Shown piece after piece: positions 51,852-60,597 of a stretch of DNA of 64,000 nucleotides; the stretch's first letter is position 1, and each line of letters begins with the position of its first letter. Made by a program: the position numbers and the translations under genes. The stretch is from assembly GCF_003994415.1 (NCBI RefSeq), contig NZ_CP034689.1:5456001-5520000 (forward strand), written 5' to 3'. Under the pieces are notes generated by a model, which saw nothing but the letters and a program-made list of their open reading frames with translations, was not told the origin of the DNA and did not search any database. The stretch is from Achromobacter spanius (GTDB lineage: Bacteria > Pseudomonadota > Gammaproteobacteria > Burkholderiales > Burkholderiaceae_B).

Positions 51852-53123
51852 TCATCCGAACAGATTGATCCAGCCCATGGCCTCGCCGATGAACAGCATC
51901 TGGGACATCAACAGCAACGCCACCCACCCCCAGCGCCACGGGCGCATGCCTGTCCAGGCTTCACGCGAGGGCGCGACCGGTGCACCGGCATGCCCGGCCT
52001 TTGCCCTGAGCGCGGCGCTGCCGCCCGCGATGCGCAGGCCGTAAAGATAGGCGCCAGTCAGGCACAGCGTGGTCAGCGCCGCGCCGAAGATGAACCACAC
52101 CGCGCGCACGGGCCACGGCCCGAACGAGCCGAAATGCAGCGGGTCCGCCATTTCCGACAGGCGCTGATGCGGGCCGAGATCGGCCGCGCTGCGGCGGGCG
52201 ACGGCCTCATCGGACAAGGGCAGCCGGATGGCGTTGGCCCGGTCGCGAACCAGCCACGCCTGCGTCTGCCCTTCCACCTGCCCGGCCCGGCCATCGGCAT
52301 CCAGCCGCAAGACACGGATGTCCAGATCGGGCCAGGCTTGACGCACGCGCGCCACGGCCACGTCCAGCGTCTTGGCCGTAAACGGCGCGGCGGCGCGTGG
52401 CGCGTCCGGGGTGGTGATGGCGGGCAGCGGCGGCGCATGCCCGCCCAGCGATTCCACCAAATACCACAGCCCGGTCAACGCAATCAGGGTGCTGAACCAC
52501 AGGCTCCACACCGCCAGCAGCCGATGCGTATCGCCCCAGGTCAAGCGACGTTTTCCCCGCCGTGGCCACGCCAGAAAACCCCGCCACCAACGCTTGTAGA
52601 CAACCAGCCCCGTCGTGATCAGCACCAGCAGCGGTATCGACAAGGCCGACACCAAGGGCACGCCATAGCGCGTGGGCAGAAACAGATGTCGGTGCGTGTT
52701 GCGCAGCCAACGCTGCAGGCTGAACCAGGACGTATCGCCGGTGACAATGGCGCGGTACGGGTCGATCCATACCAAGCGTTGTTCCCCTTGTGACGTGCGC
52801 ATCAAGGCCCGGGCGGCGAAGTGGGAAGCGTGGGCGGCAGTGACGGATTGCAGCGTCCAGCCCGGGCGCGCCGCTTGCGCGGCCTGGACCATGTCACCCC
52901 AACTTGCGCGCTGCGCGGCCGGATCAACCCGCATCGCGGGCTGCGCCAGCCAGTCCAGCTCGGTGGAAATGACGGCCAGCGTGCCGGTCAGGCAGATGAA
53001 CGCCATGAAGAGGCTGAGCTTCAAGCCCGCCCAGCTATGCAGCGCGAACCACCATTTGCGGTGGGAGGGGCCGGTGGATAGCTGGCGTGAAGTCGGGCTG
53101 GGCGGAGTCGAAGGGGATTTCAT
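51852..53123 (-). CDS. PepSY-associated membrane helix protein
   Basis: A 423-residue inner-membrane protein with four membrane helices in the pattern of PepSY_TM proteins: RKWWFALHSWAGLKLSLFMA at the N-terminus, then periplasmic PepSY regions (around 60-130 and 240-330) and TYLYGLRI-like GAYLYGLRIAGG. Such proteins accompany siderophore receptors and may act as ferric reductases or receptor helpers. The FecI operon follows on the same strand. ATG 53123 is used; ATG 53168 is an alternative, and neither has a strong ribosome-binding site. Confidence 0.85.
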   Translation of the reverse strand: MKSPSTPPSPTSRQLSTGPSHRKWWFALHSWAGLKLSLFMAFICLTGTLAVISTELDWLAQPAMRVDPAAQRASWGDMVQAAQAARPGWTLQSVTAAHASHFAARALMRTSQGEQRLVWIDPYRAIVTGDTSWFSLQRWLRNTHRHLFLPTRYGVPLVSALSIPLLVLITTGLVVYKRWWRGFLAWPRRGKRRLTWGDTHRLLAVWSLWFSTLIALTGLWYLVESLGGHAPPLPAITTPDAPRAAAPFTAKTLDVAVARVRQAWPDLDIRVLRLDADGRAGQVEGQTQAWLVRDRANAIRLPLSDEAVARRSAADLGPHQRLSEMADPLHFGSFGPWPVRAVWFIFGAALTTLCLTGAYLYGLRIAGGSAALRAKAGHAGAPVAPSREAWTGMRPWRWGWVALLLMSQMLFIGEAMGWINLFG

Positions 53124-53248
53124 GCGGGCACGAGTGACTGAGGGCACCGGCGAAAAGCGGGGGCTCATATCAAGGTCACCGTCCAACGGCGAAAAAGATG
53201 CCAACACGATCCCAACGTAATGGCGAACCCATCGCGCCAAAGGAAAAA

Positions 53249-53264
53249 CCTATAGGCGCATAGG
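53249..53264 (+). promoter_or_regulatory. Possible LysR site upstream of the first Bug gene
   Basis: CCTAT-N6-ATAGG is a 16-bp inverted repeat 101 bases before ATG 53365. CCTATA also occurs at 56338-56343 and 56445-56450, in the LysR/CocE gap. Confidence 0.4.
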
Positions 53265-53364
53265 AAAGCAGTATTTGAATTGATCTGACCGCCTGCCTAG
53301 CATGGGTCCGCACGCATCACACACAAAAAAGTTCGCGCCAAGCGCGTCAATTCAGGGGAATTCG

Positions 53365-54360
53365 ATGTTTGACCACAGTACAGCCCGTTCAGCCCGTTGC
53401 CTGCGCGCGGTCCTTGTCGGCGCACTGGCCTTTATCGGCCAGGCAGCCCATGCTCAGCCCGCCTATCCCGACCATCCCGTACGCTTGATCGTCCCGCAAT
53501 CCGCGGGGTCCGGGGCGGACGTGGTCGCGCGCTTGTTGAGCGAAAAGATGGCAAGCGCCTTGGGCGCTTCTGTCGTCGTCGAAAACAAGCCTGGCGCGAA
53601 CGGCATTGTGGCCACGTCTTATGTGGCCAAGGCGCCCGCCGACGGCTACACCCTGCTGTTGGCGGGTGTGTCCCAGATGAGCTTCAACCCCAAGCTGTAC
53701 AAGAGCCTGCCCTACGACGCAAACAAGGATTTCACCTATATCGCGCCGGTGGTCGACACGCCCTTCGTCCTGGTCGCGGGAAAGAGCAGCCCCTACAAGA
53801 ATCTGCCGCAACTGCTGGCCGCCGCCAAGGCCGCGCCGGACAGCATCACGTTCGCCAGCGCCGGGGCCGGCAATTCCACCCACTTGTCGACCGAGATGAT
53901 CGCGGCAGGCGCCGGCATCAAGCTGCGCCACGTTCCCTACAAGGGCTCTGGCCCGGCGCTGAATGCCGTGATTGGCGGACAGGTCGACGTCATGACCAGC
54001 GTGCTGGGTTCCGCGTTGCCGCAGATCGAAGCGGGCAATGTGATTCCGTTGGCGATCCTGGCGGAGCAGCGCGCCAGCGACCTGCCCAATGTGCCCACCT
54101 TGAAGGAAGCAGGCATACAAGCCCCCGCCATGCCGGGCTGGTTCGCCTTGATGGGTCCGGCGGGAACCGACAGCGCCATCGTGAGCAAGCTGAACGGGGC
54201 GATACAGGCCGCCATTGCCGACCCGGCCGTCAACAAGCGACTCAAAGACCTGTACTTCGTTCCGATGCAAGGAAGCGCCGACGCCATGCGCGCCCGGGCA
54301 GAGGACGACGCCAAGGTATGGGGCGAGTTCATTGCCAGCACCGGCGTCCAGGTCGATTGA
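53365..54360 (+). CDS. Bug/TctC family substrate-binding protein
   Basis: A 331-residue periplasmic protein: signal peptide ending AHA-QPA, then the Bug core with VRLIVPQSAGSGADVVARLL, VVENKPGANGIVATSYVAKA and the ADGYT loop, YKGSGPALNAVIGGQVDVMT. It binds an unknown carboxylate. AGGGGAATTC precedes ATG 53365. A second Bug gene follows 51 bases after; no TctA/B gene is present. Confidence 0.92.
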   Translation: MFDHSTARSARCLRAVLVGALAFIGQAAHAQPAYPDHPVRLIVPQSAGSGADVVARLLSEKMASALGASVVVENKPGANGIVATSYVAKAPADGYTLLLAGVSQMSFNPKLYKSLPYDANKDFTYIAPVVDTPFVLVAGKSSPYKNLPQLLAAAKAAPDSITFASAGAGNSTHLSTEMIAAGAGIKLRHVPYKGSGPALNAVIGGQVDVMTSVLGSALPQIEAGNVIPLAILAEQRASDLPNVPTLKEAGIQAPAMPGWFALMGPAGTDSAIVSKLNGAIQAAIADPAVNKRLKDLYFVPMQGSADAMRARAEDDAKVWGEFIASTGVQVD

Positions 54361-54411
54361 CGCTGACGTACCGCGGCCCCGGCCCTTGCCCACGACACCT
54401 GGAGATTTCCA

Positions 54412-55389
54412 ATGAAGACGCTACCTCTGCTCGCCGCCCTCGCCAGCGCCCTGACGATGCTCTCGCCGGCGCACGCGCAACAAGCCGCGGCTTGGCCAGA
54501 CAAGCCCGTCCGGATCATCGTGCCGTTCGCGGCGGGCGGCTCGACCGACATCGTGGCACGCAAGGTGGCCCAACGATTGGGCCAACTGACGAACCAGCCG
54601 TTTGTCGTCGAAAACAAACCCGGCGCGGGAGGGACGCTGGGAGCCGCCTACGCGCGGGGGCAGCCGGCCGATGGCTATTCCCTGTTCCTGGGCACGGTCA
54701 GCACACAGTCCGTTGCGCCGTTCCTGTACAAGACCCTGCCCTATGACCCGCTGAAGGACTTTCGAGGGCTGGCGATGATCGCGTCCGTTCCCAACGTCGT
54801 CGTCGTCAACAAGGACCTGAAGCTGCACGATCTGAAAGGGCTGATCGCCACGGCCAGAAGCAAGCCGGGCGGCCTGACGTATGGGTCCAGTGGCCTGGGC
54901 TCGTCCAACCATTTGGCGACCGAGGCCTTGCGCGCCAGCCTGGACATTCCCGTGACCCATGTTCCCTATCGAGGCTCCGGCCCCGCCTTGACCGACACGA
55001 TGGCGGGGCACGTTGACTTCATGCTGGACGTGGCAATGACGTCGTTGCCTTACATCAAGCGTGGCGACCTCAACGCTGTTGCCGTCACGTCCAGGCAACG
55101 CCTGGATGTCTTGCCCGACGTGCCTACCGTTGCCGAACAAGGTTTTCCGGACTTTGAAGCGCTGGGATGGTTCGGGCTGTTCGCCCCCGCGCAAACCCCC
55201 GAAGACGTTGCCGCCAAAATCGCGGGCTTAGTGCGTCAAGTCGTCACCGAGAAGGAAATGACCGCCTACTTCGAAGTGCAAGGCGCCACCGCCAGCGGCG
55301 TCACGCTGAAGGACTTCGATGACATCGTCGCCGCCGACCGCGCCCATTGGGGCAAGGTCGCGGAACTGGCGAAGATCAAGCCTGAATAG
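54412..55389 (+). CDS. Bug/TctC family substrate-binding protein
   Basis: A 325-residue periplasmic protein: signal MKTLPLLAALASALTMLSPA-HAQ, then VRIIVPFAAGGSTDIVARKV, VVENKPGAGGTLGAAYARGQ and YRGSGPALTDTMAGHVDFML. It is only distantly similar to the preceding Bug gene, so the pair is not a recent duplication. GGAG precedes ATG 54412. Both lie next to a LysR gene and the CocE hydrolase operon, and may feed its substrate. Confidence 0.92.
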   Translation: MKTLPLLAALASALTMLSPAHAQQAAAWPDKPVRIIVPFAAGGSTDIVARKVAQRLGQLTNQPFVVENKPGAGGTLGAAYARGQPADGYSLFLGTVSTQSVAPFLYKTLPYDPLKDFRGLAMIASVPNVVVVNKDLKLHDLKGLIATARSKPGGLTYGSSGLGSSNHLATEALRASLDIPVTHVPYRGSGPALTDTMAGHVDFMLDVAMTSLPYIKRGDLNAVAVTSRQRLDVLPDVPTVAEQGFPDFEALGWFGLFAPAQTPEDVAAKIAGLVRQVVTEKEMTAYFEVQGATASGVTLKDFDDIVAADRAHWGKVAELAKIKPE

Positions 55390-55403
55390 CAAGCGGCGCG
55401 TCG

Positions 55404-56327
55404 TCAGTTTTTCCAGCTTACGCCCGCCCATCGCCCCGTCTCCACCAGGTCGCGCGCGACGTCTATCAAGGTCTGGTGGATGTGCGTGCAGACCACGCTT
55501 TTTTCGGTAGACAAGGACATGCAGACCGACACCCTGCGGCTGAACGCCTTGTCTGCAATTGGCGTGGACACGATCCGGTCGGACTCGGCCTCCGGCCCCA
55601 CCAGCGCGGACGAAGGCAGCACGGTCCAACCTTTGCCCGCGCGTACCAAGCCAAGCAACACCGACACCGCGCTGGTTTCCGCAACCAACGTCAAGGGCAA
55701 GGCGTCGTCCGCGAACGCGCGCGCGGCCAGCACACGGATCGAATTGGGAAAGCTGGGAAGCACCAGGGGCAACTCCGCCATGCGTTGCAGCGATATCGCA
55801 TCCACGCCCAGCGCGGGTCCGACCAGATACAGGTTTTCGACCAGCAGCGGCGTCGTGGTCATGCGAGCCGGCTGCGGCTGGACGTCCATCGCCACCGCGA
55901 TATCCATGCGGTGCAGGGAAACCGCCACGGCCAGGTCGGCGCTGCTTCCCTCGATCACTTCAAGCAACACCTCCGGATACCGCTGCGCCACCGCTTCAAT
56001 CAGCGGCACCGCCAGCACGCGAGACGTACTGGTTGGCAGCCCGACCGTGACATGGCCCGCCGGTGTGTCACGCCCGTGCTTCAACGCGGATTTGGCCTCT
56101 TCCACTTGGCGCAACACCATCTTGGCGTGCCGGTACAAGAGCTTGCCCGCGTCGGTGGCGCGTACCCCGCCCGGGCCTCGGAGCAGCAAGGGGGTCTCAA
56201 ACTCGCGTTCAAGGTTGGCCACGTGCTGGCTCAAGGACGGCTGTGCAATATGCAAGGTTTCGGCGGCGGCCGTAATGCTTTCCAGCTCGACGATGCGGGT
56301 GAAGTACTTGAGTTGTCGGAAATCCAT
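55404..56327 (-). CDS. LysR family regulator (Nac/Cbl-like subgroup)
   Basis: A 307-residue LysR protein with a winged helix (FRQLKYFTRIVELESITAAAE, AQPSLSQHVANLEREFETPL) and effector domain. The MDFRQLKYFTRIVE start is that of the Nac/Cbl-type branch, often tied to amide, sulfur or nitrogen compounds. It is convergent with the Bug pair and divergent from the CocE gene, the two likely targets. Confidence 0.9.
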   Translation of the reverse strand: MDFRQLKYFTRIVELESITAAAETLHIAQPSLSQHVANLEREFETPLLLRGPGGVRATDAGKLLYRHAKMVLRQVEEAKSALKHGRDTPAGHVTVGLPTSTSRVLAVPLIEAVAQRYPEVLLEVIEGSSADLAVAVSLHRMDIAVAMDVQPQPARMTTTPLLVENLYLVGPALGVDAISLQRMAELPLVLPSFPNSIRVLAARAFADDALPLTLVAETSAVSVLLGLVRAGKGWTVLPSSALVGPEAESDRIVSTPIADKAFSRRVSVCMSLSTEKSVVCTHIHQTLIDVARDLVETGRWAGVSWKN

Positions 56328-56564
56328 CGGTAATTCCTATATCACGCTCGGATCATATTCAACGATGCGCTTGAATAGATGCCCCCTGCGCGTAATCCCT
56401 AGGAAATTTCAGCCTGGCACGCGCTGCGAGCCACATCGCTTTTTCCTATACCGATATCCACATTGCATATTGGTGCGGTCGATTGCACGTCAATAACATG
56501 GCTTGTGCAGTCGCTGCGGCCCCGTGTCCAGCGCATTTTTTTCACCAAGATTCCAAGGAAGTCC

Positions 56565-58451
56565 ATGCCGTCGTACCCGAAAAACGAAGATGTGGCCTGG
56601 GTGGTCCCGCCGCAGGCCTACGCGGACACCCGACCCGGGATTTACGCGATCCCGACGCCGCGTTCCCGCTACCTGACGATGCGCGATGGCTGCCGCCTGG
56701 CAGTTGATATCTATGTTCCAGAAGGCACACCCGAACGCGGTGATGATCCGGCGCCCGCGCAGTTTCCCGCCATCGTGCTGTTCACGCCTTACTACCGCCG
56801 CTTCAAGCTGCACCCGGACGGAGTCGGCGAATGCGCGCCCAATACCGCGAAGTTCCGGGATTACTTCGTGCCGCGTGGATACGCCGTCGTCGTGATCGAC
56901 GTGCGCGGCACGGGCGCAAGTTTCGGCACGCGCGACAGCTTCCGCTCGCCGCGCGAACGCGACGACAGCCGCGAAGTGGTGGAGTGGATCATCACGCAAC
57001 CGTGGTCCAGCGGCGTTGTGGGCGCCACCGGCATCTCTTACCTTGGGGCCGCCTCTGATTTTCTGGCCAGCACCGGCCACCCGGCGGTGAAGGCCATCGC
57101 CCCATTGTTTTCGGTATGGGACACCTACACCGACAATTACTTTCCGGGCGGCATGCAGCTCAAGGCGCTGACGCAAAGCTACGACGACCTGATGGTCGCC
57201 CTGGACCATGACCGACGCGAGATGCTGCATCGGTTCGTCTACTACGCAAACCCGCACTTTGAAGGACCGCAGCCGGTAGACGAAGATCCGGAAGGCGAAC
57301 TGCTGAAAACCGCCATCCAGGAACACCTGGCCAACTTCCGCCAGACGGAGTTCATGCCCGAGTTCCGCTTTCGCGAAGACCCCCTGCCCTACGATGCGCA
57401 GTTCAGCTCGGCAACGTTCAGCCCCTACAGCCTGGCCGAACAGATTCCCCCAGACGTGGCCGTGCTCTCGGTATCGGGCTGGATGGACGGTGGCGGCTAC
57501 ATGAACGGCGCTATTTCGCGCTATCTGACCTTGTCGAAAAACCCCAGCCACCTCTTGCTTGGCCCCTGGGACCATGGCGCGCGCATTGATGTGTCACCGT
57601 GGCGCACGACGCAGATGGCGGACTTTCCCTGGCTTGCCGAAATTCTGCGGTTCTTCGATCACTATCTGCTGGGCAAGCCAACGGGCCTGGATGCCGAGGC
57701 GCCGATCCACTACTACGCGCTGCACTCGGAACAATGGCGTAGCGCCGCGCAATGGCCGCCCTACGACCAGGGCAAAGACAGTTCTCTGTACCTGGCACCC
57801 GCCTTGGCGCTTGAGACCGCCCCGCCGCCCAGCCCATCGCATCAAGCCTATCAAGTGGACTTTGCCATCGGTACCGGCGCTGGCACCCGCTACGAGCGCA
57901 TTGCCGCCATCAACAGCACCGAGTATTACCCTGACTGGCAAGGACGCGGCGACCGCATGTGCAGCTTTACGTCCGCGCCGCTGGAGGCGGCGGCGGAATT
58001 GGCGGGCCACGCCGTGGCGGACCTATGGGTCAGCAGCAGCGAGCCCGACGCTGCCCTGTTTGTCTACTTGACCGAAATCGAGGCCGACGGCACCGAACGC
58101 TATGTGACCGAAGGCCTGTTGCGCCTGCTGCATCGCAAGACTTCACCCTGCCCGCCGCAATACAAGACCACATGGCCCTTTCGCACATTCAGCCGGCAAG
58201 ATGCGCGGCCGCTGACGCCGGGGAAATTCGAGCGTGTCGAGGTTCCCCTCTTGCCCACCGCCTGGCAATTCCAGCAGGGCAGCCGCATCCGGGTATCGAT
58301 AGCCGGCGCGGACAAAGACCACTGCGGGCAGGTTCCTCACGGCCGCCCCCCGCTGTTGAAGATCGGCACGGGCGGCGATCATGCTTCACGCATCGACCTG
58401 CCGCTTGCGCCGGTTCCACCAGGCATGGCCAGCAATGAGGCGAAGCCATGA
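56565..58451 (+). CDS. CocE/NonD family acyl hydrolase (X-Pro dipeptidyl-peptidase S15-like)
   Basis: A 628-residue serine hydrolase. The alpha/beta domain has the nucleophile Ser158 in GATGISYLGAASDF; a GPWDHGARID region carries the catalytic His, and the C-terminal jelly-roll (about 430-620) has WVSSSEPDAALFVYLTEIE and RIRVSIAGADKDH. Members hydrolyse esters (cocaine), amides, X-Pro peptides or acyl-amino acids. AAGGAA precedes ATG 56565; an ATG at 56463 lacks one. It ends overlapping the GAF gene by the ATGA. Confidence 0.88.
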   Translation: MPSYPKNEDVAWVVPPQAYADTRPGIYAIPTPRSRYLTMRDGCRLAVDIYVPEGTPERGDDPAPAQFPAIVLFTPYYRRFKLHPDGVGECAPNTAKFRDYFVPRGYAVVVIDVRGTGASFGTRDSFRSPRERDDSREVVEWIITQPWSSGVVGATGISYLGAASDFLASTGHPAVKAIAPLFSVWDTYTDNYFPGGMQLKALTQSYDDLMVALDHDRREMLHRFVYYANPHFEGPQPVDEDPEGELLKTAIQEHLANFRQTEFMPEFRFREDPLPYDAQFSSATFSPYSLAEQIPPDVAVLSVSGWMDGGGYMNGAISRYLTLSKNPSHLLLGPWDHGARIDVSPWRTTQMADFPWLAEILRFFDHYLLGKPTGLDAEAPIHYYALHSEQWRSAAQWPPYDQGKDSSLYLAPALALETAPPPSPSHQAYQVDFAIGTGAGTRYERIAAINSTEYYPDWQGRGDRMCSFTSAPLEAAAELAGHAVADLWVSSSEPDAALFVYLTEIEADGTERYVTEGLLRLLHRKTSPCPPQYKTTWPFRTFSRQDARPLTPGKFERVEVPLLPTAWQFQQGSRIRVSIAGADKDHCGQVPHGRPPLLKIGTGGDHASRIDLPLAPVPPGMASNEAKP

Positions 58452-58945
58452 CCGCGCCGTTCAGCTTGTCTCAATCGGAAATCGACATCCTTCGCGCCGC
58501 GCTCTCTCACACCAAATCCGCGGAAGAGCCCGACCCCTTGCTTGCCGCGTTGGACGGCATTGCGCAGCGCGCGGTCGGCCACCGTTTGTTCACCGCCTTG
58601 CGTTATGACCTGACGGCCGGCACCGCGCATCGCCTGTACAGCAGCGCCCCCGACCGTTATCCAGCCAGCGGCACCAAGTTGATAAGCGCGGCGCCGGCCA
58701 TGCAGAACATGCTGGCCACGGGCAAGCCCTTGCTCACGCCCGACGCGAATGCGGTTCGCATCAACTTCCCCGACGCCGACGCCATCTTTGCCTTGAATTG
58801 CCAGAGCGTACTGAACATCCCGGTATACGGCCGAGGCCGCCTGCTTGGGCAGATCAATCTATTGCACGCGGCGAATCACTACACGCCCGCGCACACCGAC
58901 TTCTGCGCCGGCTTGGCGGTCATCGCTGCTACGGCATTCCTCTGA
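58448..58945 (+). CDS. GAF-domain protein
   Basis: A 165-residue protein that consists of one GAF-like domain (RLFTALRYDLTAGTAHRLYS, GKPLLTPDANAVRINFPDAD, CQSVLNIPVYGRGRLLGQIN). It lacks the CxxC of free-methionine-sulfoxide reductases and any output domain. The start overlaps the CocE stop by 4 bases (ATGA), so it is translated with it, and its function is probably linked. The stop abuts the convergent aldehyde dehydrogenase. Confidence 0.82.
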   Translation: MTAPFSLSQSEIDILRAALSHTKSAEEPDPLLAALDGIAQRAVGHRLFTALRYDLTAGTAHRLYSSAPDRYPASGTKLISAAPAMQNMLATGKPLLTPDANAVRINFPDADAIFALNCQSVLNIPVYGRGRLLGQINLLHAANHYTPAHTDFCAGLAVIAATAFL

Positions 58946-60544
58946 TCAACGGCCCCCGTCAGGCGGCACCGGCGCCCCATCCACCAAACGCCAGATGCCC
59001 AACGGGTTGTCTTGTTGCACGGCCTCCGGCCGCAACGCATCCGGCAGATCCTGATAGCACACCGGTCGCAAGAACCGGGCGATGGCCGTTGCCCCAACAG
59101 ACGTGTGCATGGCATTCGACGTGGCCGGGTACGGGCCGCCGTGCACCATGGCGTGGCTGACTTCCACGCCCGTGGGAAAGCCATTGGCCAGGATGCGGCC
59201 GCACTTGCGTTCCAGCACGCTTAGCAAGGCGCGGGCGGGGGCATGGTCGGGCGCGTCCAGTTGCAGCGTGGCCGTCAACTGGCCTTCCAGGTGCTCGGCC
59301 ACGTCCAGCACTTCTTGCCAGCCTTGCGCACGAACGATGACGGAGGCGGGGCCGAACATCTCGGCCTGCAAGGCCTCGTTGTTCAACAGATTGCGCGCGC
59401 TGGTCACGTAGAGCGCGGCCTGCGCCGCATTGGCTTGTTCGCGCGCGGCACTGCCGTTTGCCACGGCTTCAACGCCCGGCACGGCCTGGACCTGCTGGCG
59501 GCTGCGGTTGTACGCGGCGCAGATGCCGGGAGTAAGCATCACCTGCGCGGCCTTGGAGGCCAGCGCGTCGCTGGCGGCGGCAATGAATCGATCCAGCTCT
59601 GGCCCATCGATGGCGATGACCAGGCCGGGGTTGGTGCAGAACTGGCCCGCGCCCAGCGCGAGTGAATCCACGAAGCCTTGCGCGATGGCCTGCCCGCGCG
59701 CCGCCAGCGCGGCGGGCAGCACGAACACGGGGTTGATGCTGCTCATTTCCGCATACACGGGGATGGGTTCGCGCCGCTGGTTGGCAATGTTGACCAGCGC
59801 CAAGCCGCCTTGCCGGGAGCCCGTGAACCCCACGGCCTTGATGGCCGGATGCGCGACCAGCGCTTCGCCGATGGTTCGGCCCGCGCCGATCAGCAAGGAG
59901 AACACGCCTTCAGGCATGCCCGTGCGTTGCGCGGCTTTTTGCACGGCGCGGCCCACCAGTTCAGACGTACCCAGATGCGCGCTGTGCGCCTTGACGATGA
60001 CCGGGGCGCCGGCCGCCAGAGCGGATGCCGTGTCGCCGCCCGCCACGGAAAACGCAAGCGGGAAGTTGCTGGCGCCGAACACGGCCACCGGCCCAAGCGG
60101 AACTTTTGCCTGGCGCAAATCCGCGCGCGGCAGCGGCTGACGCTCGGGTTGGGCAGTGTCAACAATGGCGCCCAGAAAGTGGCCGTCGCGCACCACTTGG
60201 GCAAACAGACGCAGTTGGCCGATGGTGCGGCCACGTTCACCCGTCAGCCGCGCCACGGGCAAGCCGCTTTCCTGGTGAGCGCGCTGAATCAGCGCGTCGC
60301 CCAGCGCCAGGATTTCATCGGCGATCGCCTCCAGGAATTCCGCGCGGCGAGCCAGCGGAAGATGGCGATACGGGTCGAAGGCGGCGGCGGCCAACGTGGC
60401 GGCGCGCTCCACGTCAGCATGCGTACCCAGGCCGAAGCTTGGTTCCGCGATGTCGGCATTCAAGGTGGGGTTGAAGGCGCATTGCGAACCGGCGGTGCCG
60501 CGCACGGCGGCGTGACCGATGAGCATTTCTCCAGTGATCTGCAT
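58946..60544 (-). CDS. Aldehyde dehydrogenase (2-oxoglutarate semialdehyde dehydrogenase type)
   Basis: A 532-residue ALDH-superfamily enzyme of the class-III/KGSADH type: Asn160 in FGASNFPLAFS, Glu266 in YAEMSSINPVF and catalytic Cys303 in GAGQFCTNPGLV. KGSADH enzymes oxidise 2,5-dioxopentanoate to 2-oxoglutarate in sugar-acid and hydroxyproline routes; other aldehydes are possible. AAGGAA precedes ATG 60544. It is the third gene after an iron alcohol dehydrogenase and an MFS transporter on the same strand. Confidence 0.88.
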   Translation of the reverse strand: MQITGEMLIGHAAVRGTAGSQCAFNPTLNADIAEPSFGLGTHADVERAATLAAAAFDPYRHLPLARRAEFLEAIADEILALGDALIQRAHQESGLPVARLTGERGRTIGQLRLFAQVVRDGHFLGAIVDTAQPERQPLPRADLRQAKVPLGPVAVFGASNFPLAFSVAGGDTASALAAGAPVIVKAHSAHLGTSELVGRAVQKAAQRTGMPEGVFSLLIGAGRTIGEALVAHPAIKAVGFTGSRQGGLALVNIANQRREPIPVYAEMSSINPVFVLPAALAARGQAIAQGFVDSLALGAGQFCTNPGLVIAIDGPELDRFIAAASDALASKAAQVMLTPGICAAYNRSRQQVQAVPGVEAVANGSAAREQANAAQAALYVTSARNLLNNEALQAEMFGPASVIVRAQGWQEVLDVAEHLEGQLTATLQLDAPDHAPARALLSVLERKCGRILANGFPTGVEVSHAMVHGGPYPATSNAMHTSVGATAIARFLRPVCYQDLPDALRPEAVQQDNPLGIWRLVDGAPVPPDGGR

Positions 60545-60597
60545 GATTGAATTCCTTGGATAAAAGTCAGATGGGATGAGGGGTCGACACGCAGGGA

